64,000 bases of DNA, taken from contig JAJZHW010000001.1 of the NCBI GenBank assembly GCA_021810805.1, positions 186,001 through 250,000 of the forward strand, read 5' to 3'. This DNA comes from Nitrospirota bacterium. GTDB taxonomy: Bacteria > Nitrospirota > Leptospirillia > Leptospirillales > Leptospirillaceae. Positions within the stretch are counted from its first letter, which is position 1. Each line of letters opens with the position of its first letter. The position numbers were made by a program, and so were the translations under genes. Below are positions 57,665 to 64,000 of the stretch, piece after piece. Under the pieces are notes generated by a model, which ran no database searches, was not told where the DNA came from, and saw only the letters and a list, made by a program, of their open reading frames with translations.

Positions 57665-57714
57665 GGCGATGGGGTTCGCCTAATCCCGACCTGTCGGGTG
57701 ATGACTCCTACCAT
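57665..57714 (+). ncRNA. Fluoride riboswitch (crcB motif)
   Basis: GGCGATGGGGTTCGCC-TAAT-CCCGACCTGTCGGG-TGATGACTCCTAC. P1 is GGCGA/TCGCC; P3 is CCCGAC/GTCGGG; the pseudoknot pairs loop GGGGU with ACUCC (one G-U). The conserved GAUGG, UUC and UGAUGA-x-x-CCUAC elements are those of known fluoride aptamers. The next plus-strand gene is the HlyD-family protein about 200 nt downstream. No terminator or occluded start codon is obvious as expression platform. Confidence 0.9.
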
Positions 57715-57913
57715 GGGTGATCCTGGATCAGGGTTCCGGCACATGTGGTGGGAGCGTGCGTTCCTCCGAGTCTTCTTTCCCCCTGCCGTCTTCTTTCCCG
57801 ATCCTCTCCCCAGACTGAGACTCGATGTGGTGCCAAATTGCTATGAGGTCTGCGCTTTCGTGGACCTGCGACCTTGACCCCCGGTCGGGGACATTCCGAC
57901 TTCGAGGACTTCT

Positions 57914-58858
57914 ATGGCCGAACCCGTTCAACCCCTCTCCTGGCGTTCCCCCAGAATCATTCTGCCCCTCCTGGGGCTTTTGGCCACCCTGGTCTGGGGG
58001 CTCTTTCTGCTTGTGGACCGGGGACGCTATGTCCGTTCGGTGGACTGTTACGTGCAGGGGAAGATCACCCTGGTCTCCTCCCCCATTGGCGGGCGAGTGA
58101 TCGCCCTTTCGGTCAACGAGGGCGACCCCGTCTCCATGGGAGAGGTCATTGCCACCCTCGACACCACGGGGGATCGCTACACTCGCCGCCACAACGTCTC
58201 CGCCAACATCTCCCCCTACCGGACGCTGGCCCGGGATCTGGCCAGAAAGGTCCGGGTGGCCCGGGAGGTCACCGATGCCCGGGACCACTTCCTCCGGGGC
58301 AAGACGCTCCTTGCGAACCATTTCATCTCCGAGCAGGACCTCGAGGATCTGGAGACGACCTACCGGAAGGAAAAGGAGGCTCTGGCGGAGATCGACCGGA
58401 TGGTGGCGGCCGACCGGGAGATGCTGGCGACCTCGGAGGTCCATCCGCGAAACCGGACGGTCTTTGCCCCCCGCACCGGCCAGATCGTCCAGCGGCTGGT
58501 GACCTTGGGGGATGCGGTTCGCCCCTCCCAGCCCCTGGTGAGCCTGGTCGACCCCAAAAGCCGTGAGGATCTCTGGCTCGATGCCTACCTTCGGGAGACC
58601 CAGGTCTGGAAGGTCCACCCGGGGCAGAAGGTTCAAATTCGCATCGATAGCTATCCCGGGGTGGTCTTCTCGGGCCATGTGCTGGAGTTCATCCCGGCGG
58701 CGAGCCAGGCCTTCTCCCGACTTCCCCTCCAGAATGCCGCCGGGACCTTCGTGAAGGTGGTCCAGCGGGTTCCCGTGAGAATCGTCTTCGACAGCCTGAA
58801 GGGAAGGTCTCTTTACCCGGGGATGTCTGCCGAGGTGGCGATTGACCGGAGGTCCTGA
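57914..58858 (+). CDS. HlyD/EmrA-family membrane-fusion protein
   Basis: 314 aa. One N-terminal helix (RIILPLLGLLATLVWGLFLLVD), then YVQGKITLVSSPIGGRVIALSVNEGDPVSMGEVIATLD (first biotinyl-lipoyl half), a coiled-coil hairpin, TVFAPRTGQIVQRLVTLGDAV (second half) and a beta-barrel ending with LYPGMSAEVAID. Resembles EmrA/AaeA periplasmic adaptors. GAGGAC Shine-Dalgarno. The TolC-like gene starts one base after its stop. The pump subunit is not in the operon. A fluoride riboswitch lies in its leader. Confidence 0.92.
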   Translation: MAEPVQPLSWRSPRIILPLLGLLATLVWGLFLLVDRGRYVRSVDCYVQGKITLVSSPIGGRVIALSVNEGDPVSMGEVIATLDTTGDRYTRRHNVSANISPYRTLARDLARKVRVAREVTDARDHFLRGKTLLANHFISEQDLEDLETTYRKEKEALAEIDRMVAADREMLATSEVHPRNRTVFAPRTGQIVQRLVTLGDAVRPSQPLVSLVDPKSREDLWLDAYLRETQVWKVHPGQKVQIRIDSYPGVVFSGHVLEFIPAASQAFSRLPLQNAAGTFVKVVQRVPVRIVFDSLKGRSLYPGMSAEVAIDRRS

Positions 58859-58859
58859 G

Positions 58860-60239
58860 GTGTCCACAGTCCCGACTCCTCCCTTCGTGTGGTGGTGCCG
58901 CGGGAGCGGAGGGATGCGGCGAAGAATGATCGGGCTCTTCCTGGCTGCAGCAATTGCCGCCCTCCTGGGAACTCCGCCCGTCTGGGCCGATCCGGCGCCC
59001 GTGGAAATCGACCGGGAGACGGTGGTCAAAACGGCCCTCGCCTCCCATCCCCTTGTACGAATGGCGGTGGACCGGACCCGGGCCCAGGATGAAGGGGTGG
59101 GAGCCGCCCTGGCCGATTACTATCCCCACCTTACCCTCTCCATCGACCAGCTCTTTCTGAATTCGGCCTTTGTGGGAGGAGTCTTCCCGGACTACCAGCC
59201 GATCGCCCCGGAGCTTCTCAACCCGACCCTCACCCAGGAGATTACCGATTTCGGCCGGCGCCACTACCGGGTCAGTGCGGCAAGAAATCGCCTCGAGAGC
59301 CGGCGACAGGAGCTGGCGGAGGCCCGCCTTTCGGTGGTCTATCGGGCTCGGGTGGCCTTCGATCAGCTCGCCATGTTCGAACATCTCCTCATCGCCGCGA
59401 AAAAAGGCGTGGAGGATGCCACCCTTCACTACCGGCAGGCCGCCCTGCGCCTGTCCAGCGGCTTTGGCGTTGTGACCGATGTGACCATGGCCCGGCTGCT
59501 TCTGGAGAAGACGCGCCTGGCCGAAATCCGAACGGAAAATTCCCTTCGCAAGGCTCAGGCCGATCTGGCCTATGCCATGGGCCAGGAGAGCGGTCTCTAT
59601 CGGACCAAGGCCGGCCCGCCTTCTGCCTCTTCCCCGTTTTCCCTCTCCGGGTCGATGGCCTATGCCATGGCCCATCGACCTCTCCTTCTGGCCGCCCAGG
59701 CCCGGGATCGGGAGGCCCACAACCGGGTGGATGAGGTTCGCACAAGAAATTATCCCCATCTCTCCCTGTTCGCCCAGGGATACCTCCTTTGGGGGGTCCC
59801 GGCGACGATCTCGGGGGCCCCCGCCGGCACGGGCCTCTTTCTCCCCACCTTCCAGAGCGGGGTGGCGCTCACCCTCCCCATCTTTGTGGGGGGGGAGATC
59901 GCCCACGAGACCCAGCGGGCGCGGATGGAGTCTCGTCGGGAGAGCGAGAAGACGCGTCTTGTCCGGATCCGGATTGCCCGGAACATCAGAAAGCTCGTCC
60001 TCGACATGAAGACCCAGGAGGAGACTCTGAGCCTCGATGAACGTCGCTTTGACAATGCCAGGGTCAACCTTGCCCTCGTCGAAAAGCGCTTTGCCCGGGG
60101 GCTGGTGGACGGGGTCACGGCCCTCGATGCCCAGACCGAGCTTATCGCCAGCCGGGAGCGGCTGGTGGCCGACCGGTACCGGCTGGCGATGATCCAGGAT
60201 GCCCTTGACCGGGAGACGGGACGACGGGTGGGATTTTAA
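58860..60239 (+). CDS. TolC-family outer-membrane efflux protein
   Basis: 459 aa from GTG 58860, 6 nt after GGAGGT. The signal segment MIGLFLAAAIAALLGTPPVWADPAP is preceded by about 23 extra residues; ATG 58914 is the alternative start. Two OEP repeats: VVKTALASHPLVRMAVDRTRAQ ... and SMAYAMAHRPLLLAAQARDREA, each followed by LTLSIDQLFL/LSLFAQGYLL-type strands and long helices. Forms the outer-membrane channel for the HlyD-type adaptor. Confidence 0.92.
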   Translation: MSTVPTPPFVWWCRGSGGMRRRMIGLFLAAAIAALLGTPPVWADPAPVEIDRETVVKTALASHPLVRMAVDRTRAQDEGVGAALADYYPHLTLSIDQLFLNSAFVGGVFPDYQPIAPELLNPTLTQEITDFGRRHYRVSAARNRLESRRQELAEARLSVVYRARVAFDQLAMFEHLLIAAKKGVEDATLHYRQAALRLSSGFGVVTDVTMARLLLEKTRLAEIRTENSLRKAQADLAYAMGQESGLYRTKAGPPSASSPFSLSGSMAYAMAHRPLLLAAQARDREAHNRVDEVRTRNYPHLSLFAQGYLLWGVPATISGAPAGTGLFLPTFQSGVALTLPIFVGGEIAHETQRARMESRRESEKTRLVRIRIARNIRKLVLDMKTQEETLSLDERRFDNARVNLALVEKRFARGLVDGVTALDAQTELIASRERLVADRYRLAMIQDALDRETGRRVGF

Positions 60240-60290
60240 GATCCTCGATGCTTTGCTTTTTTTCTCCTCTGATTTCTTATATCTTTTTCT

Positions 60291-60323
60291 TTGAAGTCAT
60301 AAAAAATCATAAAAAAATATAAT
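60291..60323 (+). promoter_or_regulatory. AT-rich tract with a perfect TATAAT upstream of the cyclase
   Basis: TCATAAAAAA occurs twice in tandem and runs into TATAAT (60318-60323). A TTGAAG lies 21 nt upstream, too far for a standard -35. This is the most AT-rich stretch of the 208-bp gap and probably contains the promoter of the diguanylate cyclase. Confidence 0.35.
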
Positions 60324-60447
60324 TGTTTTACGGGAAATCCCTTGAGTTTTCCCTTCCGATTCCTGTAGGCTCTGTTTGAGACAGGGAAAATAGGGTTTCC
60401 GTTGTTCCCCCCAATCGGTGCCGCCCGATGCTTGGAGGAGGATCGAC

Positions 60448-62301
60448 ATGAACGGACGAGAGGATCTCGCAGAGGAAGATCGGCGCATCCGGGAGGCCTT
60501 CGGGACCCTGACCCGCTTCTACGAGGCTCTGACCTCCCTCAATGCCCTGGCCCGGGAGAAGCTCTCCGAAGAGGACTTTCTGACCCGGGCGATCCCGATC
60601 CTCATCGACCGGGCCGGTTTTACCGCCGCAGGGTTCTATTTTGTCGAGGGGGAGACCCTTCGGCTGGGAGTCCATCGGATCGTCGATCCGGATCAGATGC
60701 AGGATCGCCATCCCCTTGCCTTTTCCCTGGATCCGGACTCCCCCGACAGTCGGACGGGAACGGTCCGGGCCTTCCGCAGCGGCACACCCGTCTTCGTCGA
60801 CGATCTGCAAAAGGCCTACCACGATCTGGGACTCGCCCGGCGGGCCGAGGACTACCGGAGCATCTCCTTCCGTTCGACCGGATTGTGCCCCATCGTCCGG
60901 GGAGGTCAGACCGTCGGCGTCTTCGCCGTGGTCTCCGACCGGACTCACTTTTTTACCCCCGAGATCCGCGAGCTCCTTCTCGAGGTCTCCCGCATCATCT
61001 CCTTTACCCTCGATTACATCGATAGCGAATGCGCCCGCCGGCAGTCCGAAGAGTATTTCCGGACCCTCGTTGATGCCCTTCCCGATGGAGTCTGGCTCAA
61101 GGACGGCAAGGGGGCCTGGCTTTTGGCCAACAGGGTGGCGCTGGAGCTCTTCGGCCTTTTGGACCGGAGCGACTGGTTCGGAAAGACCGAAGAGGAGCTC
61201 TCCCGGGTAAACTCTCCCTTTTTCCAGGCCCACTTGACCTGTCTTGCGACGGATGAGCAGGCATGGCAGGACGGAAAAATCACCGACGCCGTTGAAGCGG
61301 TGTCGGCACCCGACGGGACTGTCCATATCATCGAGAGCCGGAAGATTCCGCTCTTCGACGACGACGGAGCCCGCCGGCGGCTTGTGGTGATCGGACGGGA
61401 CGTGACGGACCGGCTTCGGGCCGAGGAGGAGAAAAATCTCTCCGAGAAGATTTTCGAGACGAGCCCCTTCGGGATCTTCGTCACCGACAGCGCCCGCCGG
61501 ATCATCCGGGTCAATCCGGCCTTTACCGCCATTACCGGGTGGGTGGCGGCGGAGGTCTTGGGAAAAAACTCCCGGATGCTCGCCGACCCGTCTGTGGACG
61601 ACGAGACCTCCCGGACCCTCTGGGAGCATGTGGACACCCGGGGAGGATGGTCGGGGGAGGCCCGCTGCCAGAAGAGCAATGGCGAGCGTTATATCGGATG
61701 GTACGACATCAAGGCACTCAAAAAGAACGGGGTGACCACCGGGTACTTCGGACTCTTTTCCGACATTACGAAAAGAAAGGAAGACGAAGAACGGATCGTT
61801 CACCAGGCCTTTCACGACCCCCTCACCGACCTGCCCAACCGGAGAAGCTTCATTTTGCGTCTCGAAGAGGAGATTGCCCGGGCGGGGCGGGATCCCTCTC
61901 TCCAATTTGCGGTGGGACTCCTCGACCTCGATGGTTTCAAGGAGGTTAACGATCGTTATGGCCATCCGGCGGGAGACGAGCTTCTGGCGATTGTCTCCCG
62001 CCGACTGGAAAAGACCCTTCGGACGACGGACTTCCTGGCCCGCTTCGGGGGAGACGAATTTGCCATTCTTTTTGACAAGGTGGGTGCCGGTGACCCCGTC
62101 TTTGAAAGGATCATCACCTCCATGAGGGTGCCGGCCGTCATTCGGGGCCATCAGGTTCCCCTCTCCGGAAGTCTTGGCCTCTGCCTTTGCCCCCCGGCTC
62201 CTTCCGACTCGGACCAGCTTCTGTCCCGGGCCGATGCCGCCCTCTATGAGGTGAAAAAGCGGGGACGCAATGGCTGGAGCCTCTACTCCTCCCCCCCATG
62301 A
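60448..62301 (+). CDS. Diguanylate cyclase with GAF, two PAS and GGDEF domains
   Basis: 617 aa from ATG 60448 after GGAGGAGGATCGAC. Residues about 15-190: GAF (LTSLNALAREKLSEEDFLTRAIPILID). Then PAS (EYFRTLVDALPDGVWLKDGKGAWLLANRVA) and a second PAS (IFETSPFGIFVTDSARRIIRVNPAF) with PAC (GYFGLFSDITKRKEDEERI). The C-terminal GGDEF at 534-538 (RFGGDEFAIL) is intact, with an RTTD inhibitory site at 525-528. No EAL or membrane segment. Should synthesise c-di-GMP in response to a cytosolic ligand or redox cue. Confidence 0.95.
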   Translation: MNGREDLAEEDRRIREAFGTLTRFYEALTSLNALAREKLSEEDFLTRAIPILIDRAGFTAAGFYFVEGETLRLGVHRIVDPDQMQDRHPLAFSLDPDSPDSRTGTVRAFRSGTPVFVDDLQKAYHDLGLARRAEDYRSISFRSTGLCPIVRGGQTVGVFAVVSDRTHFFTPEIRELLLEVSRIISFTLDYIDSECARRQSEEYFRTLVDALPDGVWLKDGKGAWLLANRVALELFGLLDRSDWFGKTEEELSRVNSPFFQAHLTCLATDEQAWQDGKITDAVEAVSAPDGTVHIIESRKIPLFDDDGARRRLVVIGRDVTDRLRAEEEKNLSEKIFETSPFGIFVTDSARRIIRVNPAFTAITGWVAAEVLGKNSRMLADPSVDDETSRTLWEHVDTRGGWSGEARCQKSNGERYIGWYDIKALKKNGVTTGYFGLFSDITKRKEDEERIVHQAFHDPLTDLPNRRSFILRLEEEIARAGRDPSLQFAVGLLDLDGFKEVNDRYGHPAGDELLAIVSRRLEKTLRTTDFLARFGGDEFAILFDKVGAGDPVFERIITSMRVPAVIRGHQVPLSGSLGLCLCPPAPSDSDQLLSRADAALYEVKKRGRNGWSLYSSPP

Positions 62302-62403
62302 ACCCCTTCCGGCTCCTCCCTGCCCCGATCCTTTTTATCGCACTCCTCGTCCCCGCTCCCCTTGCAAATGTCTCGTGACGGCAATGAAAAACGATTGTCC
62401 GGC

Positions 62404-62432
62404 TTGCCTTTTTCTGAGCGATTTCGTATGAT
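62404..62432 (+). promoter_or_regulatory. mdh promoter
   Basis: TTGCCT, 17-nt spacer, TATGAT, 134 nt before the mdh start. The remaining gap 62302-62566 shows no gene. Confidence 0.6.
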
Positions 62433-62566
62433 CTGTCCCATAGTGACAACCTTGGGATGACCGCTTCATGGCTCTTTTCGCCCTCTCCCGGACAGGTCGG
62501 TGAGGGGGGATTGGGTCGTTTGTGGCTCGCGGAGAGGTAACTCTTGTCGGGAATAAGGAGATTCGT

Positions 62567-63529
62567 GTGCGGATAGCGAAAAAGAGAAGAAAGGTCAGCA
62601 TCATCGGTGCCGGAAACGTCGGCGCGACCACAGCCCAGAAGATCGTCGAAAACGGCCTGGCCGATGTCGTTCTTCTCGATATTCGCGATGGGGTGGCCCA
62701 GGGAAAGGCCCTGGACATCCTGGAGGCCGGACCCCTGATGGGGTTCGATACCCGGATCATCGGCACCGGCCATTATGAAGATATCGCCGACTCTTCGGTG
62801 GTCGTCGTAACGGCGGGCTTCTCCAGAAAGCCCGGCATGTCTCGGGACGACCTTCTTCACAAGAATGGCGAGATCATCCGCGATGTGGCCCACAATATCT
62901 GCAAGTTTGCTCCCGACAGCATCATCATTCCGGTGACCAACCCCATGGACCTCATGGCCTATGTCCTCTGGCGGGTGACGGGCTTTCCCCGGGAGAGGGT
63001 CATCGGCATGGGGGGCGCCCTGGACAGCTCACGGTTCGCCTACTTTCTCTCCGAAGAGACCCGGACCTCCGTCTCCAATATCCACAGCCTCGTCATGGGG
63101 GGGCATGGGGATCAAATGGTGCCTCTCCTGGACTTTTCCACCATTGCCGGGGTGCCGGTCCGGAAGATGATTCCCGCCGACCGCCTCGAGGCGCTTGTGA
63201 CCCGGACCCGGAACGGGGGCGCCGAAATCGTCCACCTGATGAAGGATTCCTCGGCGTACTTCGCCCCGGCTGCCGCCACCTATTCGATGATCGAGTCGAT
63301 TCTCCACGACCGGCATCGCATCATTCCCTCCTCCGTCCTCCTCGAGGGAGAGTACGGCATCCGCGGGGCCTTTGTGGGAGTTCCGGTGCGGCTGGGAAAT
63401 CAGGGTCTCGAAGAAATCGTTCAGCTTCCTCTCTCTGCGGAGGAGTCGAGCCAGCTGGCCCATTCGGCGGCGGTCATTGCCGAGGGCATCTCTGCGCTCA
63501 ATCGGCTCTTCAACGATTTTTCAGAGTAG
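62567..63529 (+). CDS. mdh: Malate dehydrogenase (LDH-like)
   Basis: 320 aa from GTG 62567, 6 nt after AAGGAG; the ORF-track GTG/TTG upstream lacks a site. KVSIIGAGNVGATTAQKI (NAD fold), AGFSRKPGMSRDDLL (the Arg of the substrate loop indicates malate), VTNPMDLMAYV, and catalytic His180 in MGGHGDQMVP. The bacterial tetrameric LDH-like MDH clade. TCA cycle enzyme. Confidence 0.96.
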   Translation: MRIAKKRRKVSIIGAGNVGATTAQKIVENGLADVVLLDIRDGVAQGKALDILEAGPLMGFDTRIIGTGHYEDIADSSVVVVTAGFSRKPGMSRDDLLHKNGEIIRDVAHNICKFAPDSIIIPVTNPMDLMAYVLWRVTGFPRERVIGMGGALDSSRFAYFLSEETRTSVSNIHSLVMGGHGDQMVPLLDFSTIAGVPVRKMIPADRLEALVTRTRNGGAEIVHLMKDSSAYFAPAAATYSMIESILHDRHRIIPSSVLLEGEYGIRGAFVGVPVRLGNQGLEEIVQLPLSAEESSQLAHSAAVIAEGISALNRLFNDFSE

Positions 63530-63586
63530 ACTCCTGTCCGCAGGGGCCATGGCCTCTGCGTCCGGATGTGCGTCTCGGGAGGGAGC

Positions 63587-64000
63587 ATGCTGACGCTTCT
63601 TCGCCGAAAGTCAGTATTGGTGGGCCTCTCCCTTCTTCCCCTTCTTGGCGCCATCATCCTTTTTGGCCTTCTGGCCCGCCGGCACGTCGCGGACAGGGGG
63701 GCGGTCCCCACCGATCTTCATCCCCCGGCGACGCCCGTTGTCGTCATCCGGAATTTCACCTACTCCCGGACATTTCGCTCTCAGACCCGCTGGTTCGTCA
63801 AGGCCAGGGAGGCTCGGGTCGGTCAGGGACAGAGCCGGACGACCCTTTCGGATCTTTCCGCCCATATCATTCTTTCGGAGACCCTCTCCCTCTTTATTCT
63901 GAGTCAGGAGGGGACCATCGACCGGGTCGGACACCAGTTCCTTGTTTCGGGACGGACGGTTCCTGTGTCTGCCGCCTTTTCCAGCGGGTTGCGGGTCGTC
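63587..64000 (+). CDS. lptC: LptC-like LPS transport protein, N-terminal part (runs off the right edge)
   Basis: 138 codons visible, absent from the ORF track because it is open at the edge. ATG 63587 follows GGGAGGGAG. One N-terminal helix (SVLVGLSLLPLLGAIILFGLLARR), then VVVIRNFTYSRTFRSQTRWFVKAREARVGQGQSRTTLSDLSAHIIL and a repeat-like VGHQFLVSGRTV, matching the beta-jellyroll start of LptC/OstA-type proteins. LptC passes LPS from LptBFG to LptA. Confidence limited by truncation. Confidence 0.7.
   Translation, partial: MLTLLRRKSVLVGLSLLPLLGAIILFGLLARRHVADRGAVPTDLHPPATPVVVIRNFTYSRTFRSQTRWFVKAREARVGQGQSRTTLSDLSAHIILSETLSLFILSQEGTIDRVGHQFLVSGRTVPVSAAFSSGLRVV

Noticed and set aside
57713-57877. 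54-codon plus-strand frame just after the fluoride aptamer
   Set aside because: Its ATG overlaps the aptamer 3' end, it lacks a ribosome site, and the product is Pro/Phe/Trp-rich without homology. Worth a glance only if the transcript is translated there.
57728-59029. 433-codon minus-strand frame opposite the HlyD gene
   Set aside because: Composition-driven shadow; HlyD and TolC motifs are on the plus strand.
60328-62151. 607-codon minus-strand frame opposite the diguanylate cyclase
   Set aside because: Antisense shadow with no recognisable domain, Shine-Dalgarno or promoter.
1-64000. CRISPR arrays, tRNA, rRNA or prophage genes
   Set aside because: No regular spaced repeats, cloverleaf-like or rRNA segments, and no phage structural genes were seen on reading both strands.

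Overview
The window is about 64 kb of moderately GC-rich, very compact bacterial chromosome carrying roughly 60 genes, mostly housekeeping. Start and stop codons often overlap (ATGA, GTGA) and several convergent genes overlap at their 3' ends. The organism is a diderm: it has an LptC-like LPS export protein, lipoproteins, a TolC-family channel and an RND pump. The cytochrome b/cytochrome c fusion beside an unusual Rieske protein, the core-gene sequences and the overall style best fit a Nitrospirota bacterium of the Leptospirillum type (acidophilic iron oxidiser). That assignment is recognition plus inference; no rRNA gene is present to confirm it.

Layout. 1-4.6 kb: a partial unknown gene, a secreted beta-propeller-like protein, fabI, then a Rieske protein and a cytochrome b-c fusion (quinol/cytochrome c segment) closed by a strong terminator. 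4.7-13.6 kb: small redox and Rid proteins, rpmB, recG, a Ppx/GppA phosphatase, a TPR protein, a CCA-transferase-like gene and a thioredoxin-like lipoprotein. 13.8-21 kb: an RND pump, lipoproteins, a Fur-family regulator, a SAM hydroxide adenosyltransferase, an ICMT-like methyltransferase and a TPR lipoprotein. 21-31.8 kb: rpsA, sppA, an HU/IHF-like gene, ffh-rpsP-rimM-trmD-rplS-rnhB, an FtsX-like/EnvC-like pair and ctpA. 31.9-36.2 kb: groSL under two CIRCE-like operators, trxA and recN. 36.3-38.4 kb is the only clearly accessory patch: two decayed copies of an IS4/Tn5-type transposase 3' end in direct orientation, an IS3-type fragment, and a ParE/RelE-Phd toxin-antitoxin pair between them. 38.4-45.2 kb (minus strand): a UPF0182 membrane protein and a polyamine operon (speD-speE-arginine/lysine decarboxylase) with a leader of about 300 nt. 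45.6-57.4 kb: a DUF3109-like protein, pgpA, recA, alaS, ruvX, mltG, valS, nadC, birA and a degenerate coaX. 57.5-64 kb: a minus-strand membrane microprotein, a fluoride riboswitch upstream of a HlyD-TolC pair, a GAF/PAS/GGDEF diguanylate cyclase, mdh and the start of lptC.

The two most interesting signals are both RNA. (1) A fluoride (crcB-type) aptamer with intact P1, P3 and pseudoknot complementarity lies upstream of a membrane-fusion/outer-membrane-channel pair instead of a known fluoride exporter. (2) The speD leader contains one segment that can pair either with a nearby copy of UCACGAC or with an identical copy abutting the speD Shine-Dalgarno, which is the layout of a translational switch. 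Further oddities: a PAWY sequence at the quinol-oxidation site of cytochrome b, two likely CTG start codons (one in rimM), two tandem CIRCE elements, an FtsX/EnvC pair without ftsE, and a CoaX lacking its N-terminal phosphate loop.
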